In this document: positions 33,559-41,576 of the stretch, piece after piece
How the letters are laid out: every line of letters starts with the position of its first letter
How positions within the stretch are numbered: the stretch's first letter is position 1
Assembly: GCA_036400075.1 (NCBI GenBank)
Contig: DASWLV010000109.1
Span: 1 to 64,000 of the forward strand
Origin: JALZCH01 sp036400075
GTDB lineage: Bacteria; Acidobacteriota; Blastocatellia; Pyrinomonadales; Pyrinomonadaceae
DNA length: 64,000 nt
Direction of reading: 5' to 3'
Position numbers and translations under genes: made by a program
Notes under the pieces: generated by a model
What the model was told of the DNA's origin: nothing
Seen by the model: the letters and a program-made list of their open reading frames with translations, nothing else
The model's database searches: none

Positions 33559-36099
33559 TCACTCTTGATTAACCGCGCCCAGTGCTTCAATGCTTCTTTC
33601 GATTTGGCTGGCGATTTCCGGCGCGGTTTGATTTGCGTCGAACGCGACAGGCTCTCCAAAAATAATCGTGACCGCTCCGGCTGGCGCGTAGCCTCTTTGA
33701 CCGCGCGCTCGGAGTTCGTAAAGTCCGGCAAGATAAATCGGGACAATCGGCGTTTCCAGTCCGTTTGCGAGCAATCCGAACCCGGTTTGAAATTTTTGCA
33801 GCGCGCCGGTTTTCGTCAGCTCGCCTTCGGGAAAAATCAAAATGTTGTAGCCTTTGTCCATCGCCTCGCCCGCATAATCGAAGCTCCGGCGAAAACCGCT
33901 GCGTTTTGGAAGCGGAAAGACGTTGAAAACAAAAATCAACGCCCAGTATTGAAAAAAATACCAGGCTCTTTGATAAAACGGAGCGTTTTTCGGTTGATAA
34001 CGATAGCCTTCGAGCCGTTCGCCGTCCATCGCAATCGCTAAACGGCGGCGAAATCGGTGCGGCAGCGCCGCAACAATCAGCGCCGGATCGAGATACGTGA
34101 CGTGGTTCGAGGCGAAAATGACCGGCGATTTTAAATTTTTGAGATGTTCGCGCCCGCGCACATTCATCCGACCTAAAATCCACGTGATCGGAAAAGGCAC
34201 GGCGTAATAAAACAAGATTCTAAGCCATGCTGTCAGCGAACGCAGAGACCAGCGCGGATAGGAAAATCGCGGCGCGTCCGATTCTGATTTTCCCGTTTGA
34301 ATCATCGTTTCGATGTCGCCGACGGTCGTCGCGGCGGTGAAAGTCCGCTCGTCCAAATCAACTTGATAGCGTTCTTCAAGCGCGCTCAAAAGCTCTACGC
34401 GAGCGAGCGAATCGAGATTCAAATCTTCGCTCAAACGCATTTTCGATTCGATTGCCGCCGCGCTCTTTTCGCCTTTTACGCGGGCGAGAACATCGCCCAG
34501 AATCGAAGAGTTTTTCGCAGTTTCCGTCGAGGTTTGTCGTAGATTTCGGCGGACGAATTCGGCAATTTCATTTTTGCGGATTTTTTGCGTCGCGGTTCGC
34601 GGAAAATCGGCTTCAGTCCAAACGACAAAGCGGCGGATTTGCTGATGCGGGGCGAGCGATTCGTTGGCTCTGGCGACGGCTCTTGCGGCGTCGCCGGATT
34701 GCAAAATGAGCGCGGCGACCGCTTCCGTTCCGTTCTCGCTTTCGATTCCGACGACCGCGCTGTCTTTGATTTCCGGCTGGCGCACAAGCGCGGCTTCCAA
34801 ATCTTCGGGATAGACGTTCAGACCGGCGGCGGTGACAATCACGTCTTTTTTTCGCCCTTTGAAATAAAGCCTTCCGGTTTCGTCCATCGCGCCGATGTCG
34901 CCCGTCCGCAGCCAGCCGTCATTATTCGGTTTTTGCTCTGCGCCGAAATATCCGGGCGAAATGTTCTTGCCGCGCACGAGAATTTCGCCCGATTCGTCAA
35001 TCTTGATTTCCTGCCCGCGCATAACCTCGCCGAGCGAGCCGCGCCGCGATTTAAACGGATTGTTCAGAGAAACGAGCGCGGCGGTTTCGGTCATTCCATA
35101 GCCTTGCGCGACCGCGTAGCCGAGTCTGCGCCAAAAAATTTCGGTTTCTGCATTGAGCGGCGCGCCGCCCGTGACAAAAGTCAGAAAACGAAAACCGAAT
35201 TGCCGGCGAATGCGGCGAAATCGCCGCCATTTCCCCAAAATACTCGAACGCTCGGCATCGGCAAGCTGCTGCCGGAAAGATTCGAGTTTACCCATAGATT
35301 CAAAATCAAGCTCGATTTTGCGCCGTAGCGTTTCCAGCACGCGCGGAACGGTCGCCAAAACCGAAACACGCTCGCGTTTGATAGTTTCGATGATTTCAGA
35401 AGGATTAAAACGATTGAGAAAATCAACTTCGGCGCGCAGCAAAGGCGGGACGAAAATTCCCATCACCTGACCGAAAACGTGGCTCAGCGGCAGCAAATTC
35501 AAAATCCTGAGCGGATGCGCGAGAAACTGATATTTTCGATATTTTTTGATCGCCGATTCCAGCACTTCGACGTTCGCCAAAATGTTTTCGTGCGTCAAAC
35601 AAACGCCTTTCGGCACGGCGGTCGTACCGGATGTGAACACAATTTCGGCAAGGTCGCTGCGGCTGATGTCGTTTGCCGGATAAAACTCTTTTGAATGAGC
35701 GGCAACAACGCGGCTCAAATCTTCGAGCCTGATTTCCGGCAAATTCAAGCCATCGGAATCAATCTGCGTTCCGCGCAATAGCAATTTCGGCTTGGTTAGC
35801 TCGCAAACTCTTTGGACAAAATCCTTTGCGCTCTGATCGTCAAGCGGAACGACGACCGCGCCCCGCAGCAGCGCGCCGTAAAACGCCGCCGCCCATTCGG
35901 GACGATTTTCGCACCAGACAACAACCGAATCGTTTTTACCGATGCCTCTTCGTTCAAGCTCGCGCGCAAACTGAAAAGCCGTCGCCGCAACGCGCGCATA
36001 ACTCCAACGCTCGCCGCGCAATTTGCGTTTAAAGGCGAAAGCAACGTCGGTTTCGTTTTCCGCGTTCTCGTAAAGAAAACTGAGCAGCGATTCTCGCAT
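33559..36099 (-). CDS. Fused acyl-activating enzyme, acyl carrier domain and acyltransferase
   Basis: Three domains in 846 residues. An AMP-forming acyl-CoA/ACP synthetase occupies ~1-490 (VFTSGTTAVPKGVCLTHEN, GYGMTETAAL, LRTGDIGAMDETGRLYFKGR). An acyl carrier domain follows with the phosphopantetheine Ser564 in LNLDSLARVEL. A PlsC-type lysophospholipid acyltransferase ends the protein (NHVTYLDPALI with His666, then FPEGELTKTG). The layout suggests activation of a free fatty acid, loading on the built-in carrier, and transfer to a lysolipid: a one-protein lipid repair or scavenging route, as in Aas but with its own carrier. The product is inferred, not shown. Confidence 0.9.
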   Translation of the reverse strand: MRESLLSFLYENAENETDVAFAFKRKLRGERWSYARVAATAFQFARELERRGIGKNDSVVVWCENRPEWAAAFYGALLRGAVVVPLDDQSAKDFVQRVCELTKPKLLLRGTQIDSDGLNLPEIRLEDLSRVVAAHSKEFYPANDISRSDLAEIVFTSGTTAVPKGVCLTHENILANVEVLESAIKKYRKYQFLAHPLRILNLLPLSHVFGQVMGIFVPPLLRAEVDFLNRFNPSEIIETIKRERVSVLATVPRVLETLRRKIELDFESMGKLESFRQQLADAERSSILGKWRRFRRIRRQFGFRFLTFVTGGAPLNAETEIFWRRLGYAVAQGYGMTETAALVSLNNPFKSRRGSLGEVMRGQEIKIDESGEILVRGKNISPGYFGAEQKPNNDGWLRTGDIGAMDETGRLYFKGRKKDVIVTAAGLNVYPEDLEAALVRQPEIKDSAVVGIESENGTEAVAALILQSGDAARAVARANESLAPHQQIRRFVVWTEADFPRTATQKIRKNEIAEFVRRNLRQTSTETAKNSSILGDVLARVKGEKSAAAIESKMRLSEDLNLDSLARVELLSALEERYQVDLDERTFTAATTVGDIETMIQTGKSESDAPRFSYPRWSLRSLTAWLRILFYYAVPFPITWILGRMNVRGREHLKNLKSPVIFASNHVTYLDPALIVAALPHRFRRRLAIAMDGERLEGYRYQPKNAPFYQRAWYFFQYWALIFVFNVFPLPKRSGFRRSFDYAGEAMDKGYNILIFPEGELTKTGALQKFQTGFGLLANGLETPIVPIYLAGLYELRARGQRGYAPAGAVTIIFGEPVAFDANQTAPEIASQIERSIEALGAVNQE

Positions 36100-36469
36100 A
36101 AACGATTTCCCGTTTATTTTGAAGCGCCAAAATCAAAATCGGTTTCACCTGACGCTCGCGCAATAAAAAAACAAGCCGTCAAAGCCGACAACATATTCCG
36201 CGCTTTGCCGCCCGCAGCGCAAGCCCGAACGGAAGTATTTTCTCTCTGTAAAAGAATGCTTTCCGCCGCCAAAACCAATTAGTTGCCACCCTTCGCTTCT
36301 CAAAGTCTGCCCTTATTCCCTGCACAGCGACATTCAATTAAACGAGCAACATCAAAACAGATATTGACATCTATATTTTTAGCCCTTAAATAACGACTTC
36401 CCCTTTCAACCTTGAGCGGATAAAACCGCGTAATAATCGGCAAATATTGGTTTTTATAGGTAAATACAA
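36100..36469. other. Intergenic region with promoter for the protease gene
   Basis: 370 bases between divergent genes. Apart from the promoter at 36364-36392 nothing clear is seen; an open plus-strand frame runs to about 36282 but its translation is not convincing and its start lies inside the opposite gene. Confidence 0.5.
36364..36392 (+). promoter_or_regulatory. Strong sigma-70-like promoter
   Basis: TTGACA (36364-36369) and TAAATA (36387-36392) are spaced by exactly 17 nt, about 78 nt upstream of the protease start at 36470. Confidence 0.65.
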
Positions 36470-38224
36470 ATGGTTAAATATCTTCTTGTTATTTGTAGCT
36501 TATTTGCAATGAGCGTTTCCGTTTTCGGGCAGGATAAGTTGGAAAATGATTTGAAGAAATCATTTAAAAACTATGATTTAGTCAAACTGGATAACGAAGC
36601 TGTTCTGGAAAAAGCGAAATCCGACCAACCGATAGCAATTCAGGCTTACGGACGCTATTTTGAGTTTGTTTTGATTCCGAACGATATAAGAGCCAGGAAT
36701 TACAAAGCCGTTGAAAGCTCGGAATCCGGCGACCGCGAGCTACCGCGCTCTGAGGTTGTAACTTTTAAAGGAAAATTAAGAGACGACTTCGCTTCCGAAG
36801 TCCGTGTATCTGTAACCGAAAATGGCATAGAAGGCTTGATTTATACGAGCGATAATAAAAAATATTTCGTGACAAAAGCCGAAAGATTTTCAAAACACGC
36901 CCGAAAAGACGATGCAGTTGTTTTTAGCGAAGACGATTTGGTTCAAACGGTTGACCTCTCCAACGACGCTGTCGCTTTACCCGATGATGTCGAAGCAAAG
37001 AGGGATTCGAGTTTTGAAATCTTGAAATCATACATTTTCGGCTCGTCTGAAAAATCTGAAACACACGGAACTGAAACGGCTGAATCGAGCGCGGCATTGA
37101 TGGCTGACCTGAGAGTGCTGGAAATAGCGACCGAAGCCGATTATCAATGGGTGACGCAAGCGGGCGGCGCGGCTCAGGCAAATAGTGAAATCCTGAGCAT
37201 TTTAAATCTGGTTGACGGCATTTATAAACGCGATTTGAATTTGACGATTAGCGTAGTTTATCAGCACGCCTGGTCAGTTCCCGATCCATACTCGGCGGCA
37301 CCGACAATGTCGGAGCAGCTTAATTTATTTCGAAATTATTGGAATACAACTCCTCCGTATTCGCAGCAGCCTCGCGATACGGCGCATCTTTTCACCAATA
37401 AATTCAACAATCAGGGACTTGCTTATATCGGTGAAGTCTGCCGCGGAACGAGTTATGCTTACGGAATAACGGGAAAAAGCGGAAGCATGACCCATCTGAT
37501 AACCGCGCACGAAATCGGTCACAACCTTAATGCCGCTCATGTAGACAATTCCGGGAGCTGTACAAACTCGATCATGATTTCGTTCCTGAATCCATCTGTG
37601 ACCAGCTTTTGCGACATATCAAAATCTCAGATTTCGAGTTATGTGGCGACTTATGGAGCTTGCTTAACTGCGGGCGGACCGACACCAACGCCGACTCCGA
37701 CTCCGCCGCTAACCTACAGCATCTCTGGAAATGTTTATTACGGCACTCCGTCAGCAAATCAAGCGAAACCTGTTCCCAACGTGTTGCTATCCGTTACGGG
37801 TCCTACTTCACCTTATACTTATACGGATACGACCGGCTCGTACACGATCAGAGACCTAACTGCCGGAGGATACTATACCGTTACTCCCTATAAAACCGGG
37901 GGCGTGAACGGCATTTCTACATTTGACGCAACTCTTGTCTTGCGCCACGTAGCTGCAAACGGACAAGGAGCGAATGCTTTAAACGCAAATCAACGAATTG
38001 CCGCCGATGCAAATGGCGATGGAAACATTTCTACGTTCGACGCAACGGTTATCTTGCGTTATGTCGCTGCTAACGGAGCAAATGCCAACACCGGGCAGGT
38101 CGGCACTTGGAAGTTTGTTCCTCCGCAGCGGACATATTTCCCACTTCTAAGCTCGCAGACGAACCAAAACTATGAAGCCATCTTAGTCGGAGAAATCAAC
38201 GGGACTTGGACTCCTTCCGGTTAG
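36470..38224 (+). CDS. Secreted reprolysin-like metalloprotease with dockerin-like tail
   Basis: The 584-residue exported protein has a short signal peptide (LLVICSLFAMSVSVFG), a propeptide-like region to ~205, and a metzincin domain with HEIGHNLNAAH (H347, E348, H351, H357) followed by a Cys-rich stretch and Met-turn SIMISFLNP, as in M12B reprolysins. After a Thr-Pro linker (PTPTPTPTPP) comes a carboxypeptidase-regulatory/Cna-B-like beta domain (NVLLSVTGP...GSYTIRDL) and then two dockerin-like calcium loops (GISTFDATLVLRHVAAN and DANGDGNISTFDATVILRYV). It presumably cleaves proteins outside the cell. Confidence 0.85.
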   Translation: MVKYLLVICSLFAMSVSVFGQDKLENDLKKSFKNYDLVKLDNEAVLEKAKSDQPIAIQAYGRYFEFVLIPNDIRARNYKAVESSESGDRELPRSEVVTFKGKLRDDFASEVRVSVTENGIEGLIYTSDNKKYFVTKAERFSKHARKDDAVVFSEDDLVQTVDLSNDAVALPDDVEAKRDSSFEILKSYIFGSSEKSETHGTETAESSAALMADLRVLEIATEADYQWVTQAGGAAQANSEILSILNLVDGIYKRDLNLTISVVYQHAWSVPDPYSAAPTMSEQLNLFRNYWNTTPPYSQQPRDTAHLFTNKFNNQGLAYIGEVCRGTSYAYGITGKSGSMTHLITAHEIGHNLNAAHVDNSGSCTNSIMISFLNPSVTSFCDISKSQISSYVATYGACLTAGGPTPTPTPTPPLTYSISGNVYYGTPSANQAKPVPNVLLSVTGPTSPYTYTDTTGSYTIRDLTAGGYYTVTPYKTGGVNGISTFDATLVLRHVAANGQGANALNANQRIAADANGDGNISTFDATVILRYVAANGANANTGQVGTWKFVPPQRTYFPLLSSQTNQNYEAILVGEINGTWTPSG

Positions 38225-38333
38225 ATTGCCGCGGCTGAAAATGGTTAATCCGAGCTATAAAAATCGGAAAGCCGCTTTATGACGATTGTTGTTAAAGCGT
38301 TTGTTGATGAATTGCCGGTCGCGCCGTTTACAC

Positions 38334-39035
38334 TTAATCCGCGATTTCTTTTTTCCAAATGATGGAATATCGCCAGAATAAGTGTCTGCTTACTTGCGCG
38401 CCCGGCAAGATGTCCGCGCAAATTTGCTCAATCTGTGACAATGTGAGATATGTATCTGTTTTTCCATGCTCGGCGTATGCCTCACGCACTTCTCTAGGAG
38501 GTCTCGGCTTTCCGGTTTTTATCAACCTGAGAAATAAATTTGCAGGATAAGCAATGCCGTCAAAAAGCAAATCGGTCAAATTAGAGGGTTGATTAAGATC
38601 GAGGCAAACGAATATACCTCCGGGCTTCAAAGCCTTTCTTATTTTTCTCAGAATGTCTTCGGTTGGTAAATGATGAAGGGTCGTCAGCGTCGCAATGCAA
38701 TCGAACCGATTATCCGGTAATTGATACGTCATCACATCGCCCTCGATGAAATCAATGTTCGGATAAGATTTTGAGCGCGCTTTTGCAAGTCGAATCATCT
38801 GCGGAGATAAGTCAATGGCGAGAACACTTTGGGCGCGCTGCGCCAGCAAGCGAGAGAATTCCCCTGTCCCGCAGCCTATTTCAAGAATGTGTCGGCATTG
38901 TTCGGGAATCTGATTTATCAAATATCTGTGATATTGCGCGTTATGATTCCAGTTTTCGTCGCAGAGCAAGGCGATCCGATCAAAATCGGACTGAATTGAT
39001 TCCAGCGTTTGTCTTGCTTGGCTCATTGTCTGCAA
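38334..39035 (-). CDS. Class I SAM-dependent methyltransferase
   Basis: The 233-residue protein has motif I ILEIGCGTGEFSRLLAQ, motif II VLAIDLSPQMIRLAK, FIEGDVMTYQLPDNRFD and post-motif LKPGGIFVCLDLN, the Methyltransf_11/25 type. Substrate unknown; the C-terminal part (SRHLFWRYSIIWKK) is typical of small ubiE-related enzymes. Two ATGs three codons apart are possible starts. It is oriented away from the integrase remnant at 41228, like the next two genes, in a region of single unrelated genes. Confidence 0.85.
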   Translation of the reverse strand: MQTMSQARQTLESIQSDFDRIALLCDENWNHNAQYHRYLINQIPEQCRHILEIGCGTGEFSRLLAQRAQSVLAIDLSPQMIRLAKARSKSYPNIDFIEGDVMTYQLPDNRFDCIATLTTLHHLPTEDILRKIRKALKPGGIFVCLDLNQPSNLTDLLFDGIAYPANLFLRLIKTGKPRPPREVREAYAEHGKTDTYLTLSQIEQICADILPGAQVSRHLFWRYSIIWKKEIAD

Positions 39036-39462
39036 ACAATTTGTTCACTCTACGGCGACGAATCTCTGTTCGCAAAAGCGAAGCAATAAATTCCGGTTTA
39101 AGCAATCCGTTAGCTTCGGCTTAACGCGCTCTGTTATCAGGCAAAGTTTAAAGCATTTCTGACATAGAAAAATGATAACGCGCATTTTGTCAGGATCGAA
39201 ACAAATTCGCTTTCTGTTCTGAAACAAGAAGCCGTTGAACGGTTGAGATGACGTGGGGCAAAACACCACGCAAGCCGGCAAACGAAACAGCGTCCCTGTT
39301 TTGCCCTCATGTCCATTGAATTGTTCGAGGCGTCTTTATTTTCACGTCGAACGTTTCAACTTTGCAATTGCACAACGCTAGTGTTTTATTAGTCATAGTA
39401 ATGCTTTATGTCTCGTGCAGAAATTCTAACGTCACTGTCAAAAAGAAAGTTCTGAGGGAACA
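39036..39462. other. Intergenic region with attC-like folded sequence
   Basis: 427 bases. A minus frame at 39045-39281 is Cys/Phe-rich and not protein-like. The notable content is the imperfect inverted repeat at 39231-39332 and a smaller hairpin with a TTCG loop near 39105-39125. Confidence 0.5.
39231..39332. repeat. attC-like imperfect inverted repeat
   Basis: The outer boxes GCC...GAAC (39231-39240) and GTTC..GGC (39323-39331) can pair; an unpaired spacer follows; then GACGTG-GGGCAAAACA pairs with TGTTTTGCCC-CATGTC leaving one bulged base, around a large variable centre. Outer box, unpaired spacer, inner box with an extra-helical base is the layout of an integron attC site. The canonical GTTRRRY box is not matched, so this is tentative. 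Confidence 0.35.
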
Positions 39463-39909
39463 TTAACTTTGATACGGCGAAGACAATCTACTTTTGGATT
39501 TAATAATCAAATTTTTGAGCAGTGCGGTGATAGCACCTGTCAAAATTGTCGGCAAAGATAAGACGACAAAAATAATTCTCGACTCACTCAAGAAGTATGC
39601 GTATTGACTAGAGTTTGCTGCGGTGGAGTAAACATAATTCGCAACTACGATTAATGTTCCCAAAAAACCGACAACTCCGCCTCCTATCACGCCTAAATCC
39701 CCAATCCCAACCGCCAAACCAATAATCGCGCCGATGAAAGCGGCAAGCATGCCGACGACAAAACTATAAGCGAGTGCTTCAATCAGCTTTTGATCATTAT
39801 AAACCTGACCATCATAAACCACCAGCAAAAAAAACATTAAGAAACTGAGAATGGCACAAACAACTGCGCCGATTAAACTGCTCAAAAGAATTCTTGCAAT
39901 TGTTGACAT
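39463..39909 (-). CDS. Four-span membrane protein of unknown function
   Basis: AGGAGG lies 6 nt before the ATG, a strong ribosome site. The 148 residues have four hydrophobic segments (LLSSLIGAVVCAILSFLMFF; ALAYSFVVGMLAAFIGAIIG; GVIGGGVVGFLGTLIVVANY; IIFVVLSLPTILTGAITALL) and a basic C-terminal tail. Gly-rich helices suggest tight packing. No family is recognised. It is an isolated gene between the attC-like structure and a terminator. Confidence 0.75.
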   Translation of the reverse strand: MSTIARILLSSLIGAVVCAILSFLMFFLLVVYDGQVYNDQKLIEALAYSFVVGMLAAFIGAIIGLAVGIGDLGVIGGGVVGFLGTLIVVANYVYSTAANSSQYAYFLSESRIIFVVLSLPTILTGAITALLKNLIIKSKSRLSSPYQS

Positions 39910-39982
39910 TTTAACCTCCTACAAAATGAATAAAAAGAAAGCGAACAATGTAAGTCCACTTTCATCACCATAAAAATAAAAA

Positions 39983-40012
39983 TGAGATTGCAACATTTTT
40001 GTTGCAATCTCA
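39983..40012 (-). terminator. Terminator of the triple-repeat gene
   Basis: A 12-bp perfect stem (39983-39994 with 40001-40012) is followed on the minus strand by TTTTTATTTTTATGG, downstream of the gene at 40055-40792. Confidence 0.85.
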
Positions 40013-40054
40013 AAAGGTTTGTTAATGCAACCAAGTGCCGTGCATTTGATTAAA

Positions 40055-40792
40055 TTACAAACGCGGTTTGACCGCTACAGCCCACTCGCGGCGTTTTGAG
40101 TCATACCACATTTTCGCCCAATCGCCTTGTTTGAGCGATGCTCTGTAAATTCCTTCAGCATTGGCTTTGTTTTGGGTCGGAAAATAAAGAATGGTTGCCC
40201 CGTTCGGAAGATTGCCGACGACGTCATCCGATGTGTTTGTAGTAGTTACTGTTTTCGTTCCTGTTGTAGTTGTGCCGGTGGATAACCCATTGCTTACATC
40301 AACCGCCCACTTACGGCGCGAATCGTCATAATACATCCGAGCTGATTTGCCGCGTTTTTGTTCCGCTTTGAGTTTCCCCTCGGCATTGGATTTGTATCCG
40401 TAATAAAACGTTGTGATGCCGGTGCGTGTCTGGTTATCAGCTATGGTTGATGAATTTGTGGTTGGCGAATTTGTAGTATTTACGGTCGTGCCGCTGTTAC
40501 CGCCGCTTGTTAAACCATTGCTCACATCAACAGCCCATCGCTTACGCGATTCGTCATAATACATACGAGCATATTTGCCGCGTTTTTTCTCGGCATTTAC
40601 CTTTCCAATGGCGTTGGATTTGTATTCATAATGAAAAGTCGTGATGCCCGTTTCAGCTTGTTTCCTTGCAACGCTAGACTGAGCCTGAGTGGATATAGTG
40701 AAGCCCGCGAAGAATGCCAGGGCTAAACCAACGCTTAATAATAGTTTTGAAGCGTTGTTTTTCTTGATTTTGGTTAAATTGTTAATTCTCAT
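40055..40792 (-). CDS. Secreted protein with three repeats of an unrecognised domain
   Basis: A signal peptide (LLLSVGLALAFFAGFTISTQ) precedes three copies of a ~48-residue unit joined by Thr/Asn/Ser-rich linkers. Units 1 and 2 are nearly identical (ITTFHYEYKSNA and ITTFYYGYKSNA; YARMYYDESRKRWAVDVSNG and SARMYYDDSRRKWAVDVSNG). Unit 3 is diverged (ILYFPTQNKANAEG; WAKMWYDSKRREWAVAVKPR). Shared features are an aromatic first strand, a Lys/Arg-rich central helix and a D-S-R-R-W-A-V ending. AAGGAG lies before the ATG and a good promoter lies upstream. No known family; the basic, aromatic surface suggests binding to an acidic polymer. Confidence 0.8.
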   Translation of the reverse strand: MRINNLTKIKKNNASKLLLSVGLALAFFAGFTISTQAQSSVARKQAETGITTFHYEYKSNAIGKVNAEKKRGKYARMYYDESRKRWAVDVSNGLTSGGNSGTTVNTTNSPTTNSSTIADNQTRTGITTFYYGYKSNAEGKLKAEQKRGKSARMYYDDSRRKWAVDVSNGLSTGTTTTGTKTVTTTNTSDDVVGNLPNGATILYFPTQNKANAEGIYRASLKQGDWAKMWYDSKRREWAVAVKPRL

Positions 40793-41227
40793 AAATTTCT
40801 CCTTTCTAACTACTTGAAATTATGCTTCTCGGTTTCTTCCGGCTATGCAACCAGCTAAAAATCTATAACTGAATTAAATTTTTGGCTGTTGTTCATAGCT
40901 TAACTTCGCGATTTATATATCAGAATATTCTGTGTGCCAAGCAATAAGAATAAAATTCTCTTATGTGTTGACTGGTATTGTAACCATTTGTAGAACGTCT
41001 TTTAGAACTTTATTTTGCGTAGCAATGGCGAAGTTTACACCGGGATGCTATACCTGATGACTTGAGTAAAACTTGAGTCGGGAGTAGCTTGAGAGGCGGC
41101 AGAGTTGAAAAAGCAGATAGAAGAACTTTAGAAATTTTAGGAAAGTTGATTTTAAGTGAATTTGAATGAGAATTTAGTTGTAGAATTTTTATTGAGACAC
41201 CTTAAGCTTTTCCTGCATTGTAAATAG
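40793..41227. other. Intergenic region upstream of the integrase remnant
   Basis: Apart from the promoter at 40912-40940 and a plus-strand TTGACT-17-TAGAAC pair near 40975-41003, no gene is seen. The right half (41040-41227) is full of stops and may be decayed sequence from the missing integrase body, but no peptide match is evident. Confidence 0.45.
40912..40940 (-). promoter_or_regulatory. Promoter with an embedded perfect palindrome
   Basis: On the minus strand TTGGCA (40940-40935) and TATAAA (40917-40912) are exactly 17 nt apart. The spacer contains the 12-bp perfect palindrome CAGAATATTCTG (40921-40932), where a bound repressor would block RNA polymerase. It would transcribe the triple-repeat gene with a leader of about 110 nt. 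Confidence 0.6.
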
Positions 41228-41457
41228 ACCTCGCCTCCCGGTTTGCAAAAACTTTTTAAAGAAGCGTTGAGAAAAAGCCGCATCGCTAAAAACGCCAGCC
41301 CGCATTCGCTTCGTCATTCGTTCGCTACCCATCTTTTGCAGGACGGTTATGATGTTCGCACGGTTCAGGAATTGCTCGGACATAAAGAGCTTTCAACGAC
41401 GATGATTTACACGCACGTTCTACAAATCGTTTGGGCGTCAAAAATTTGATTGATTAA
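41228..41457 (+). pseudogene. Integron-type tyrosine recombinase remnant (IntI/XerC-like), C-terminal part
   Basis: The open frame carries the C-terminal catalytic region of a tyrosine recombinase: HSLRHSFATHLLQDGYDVRT (His-x-x-Arg), ELLGHKELSTTMIYTHVL with the second catalytic His and the Tyr nucleophile. The wording is close to integron integrases. The N-terminal domain and the first catalytic Arg are absent, no start codon precedes the homology, and a one-base frameshift near 41424 moves the normal ending (NRLGVKNLID) into another frame, which reaches TAA at 41455-41457. Clearly inactive. The genes to its left all run in the opposite direction, as cassettes do relative to intI. Confidence 0.85.
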
Positions 41458-41576
41458 AAGCGTTACAAATCCGCCTTGAGATCAGTAATTCATTCTGCTG
41501 CTAGACTCGCATTTGCCTGCCGTGATACAAAAATCATTTCACTTATTCAAATTTTTAATTGAGGAAGGAATAGAAA

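Noticed and set aside
39100..39150. Second attC-like site near GGCTTAACGCG
   Set aside because: It resembles one half of an attC, but no matching other half lies at a suitable distance; only a small hairpin with a TTCG loop is supported.
39045..39281. 78-codon minus-strand frame between the two minus-strand genes
   Set aside because: Cys- and Phe-rich, no ribosome site, no family pattern, and it overlaps the attC-like inverted repeat.
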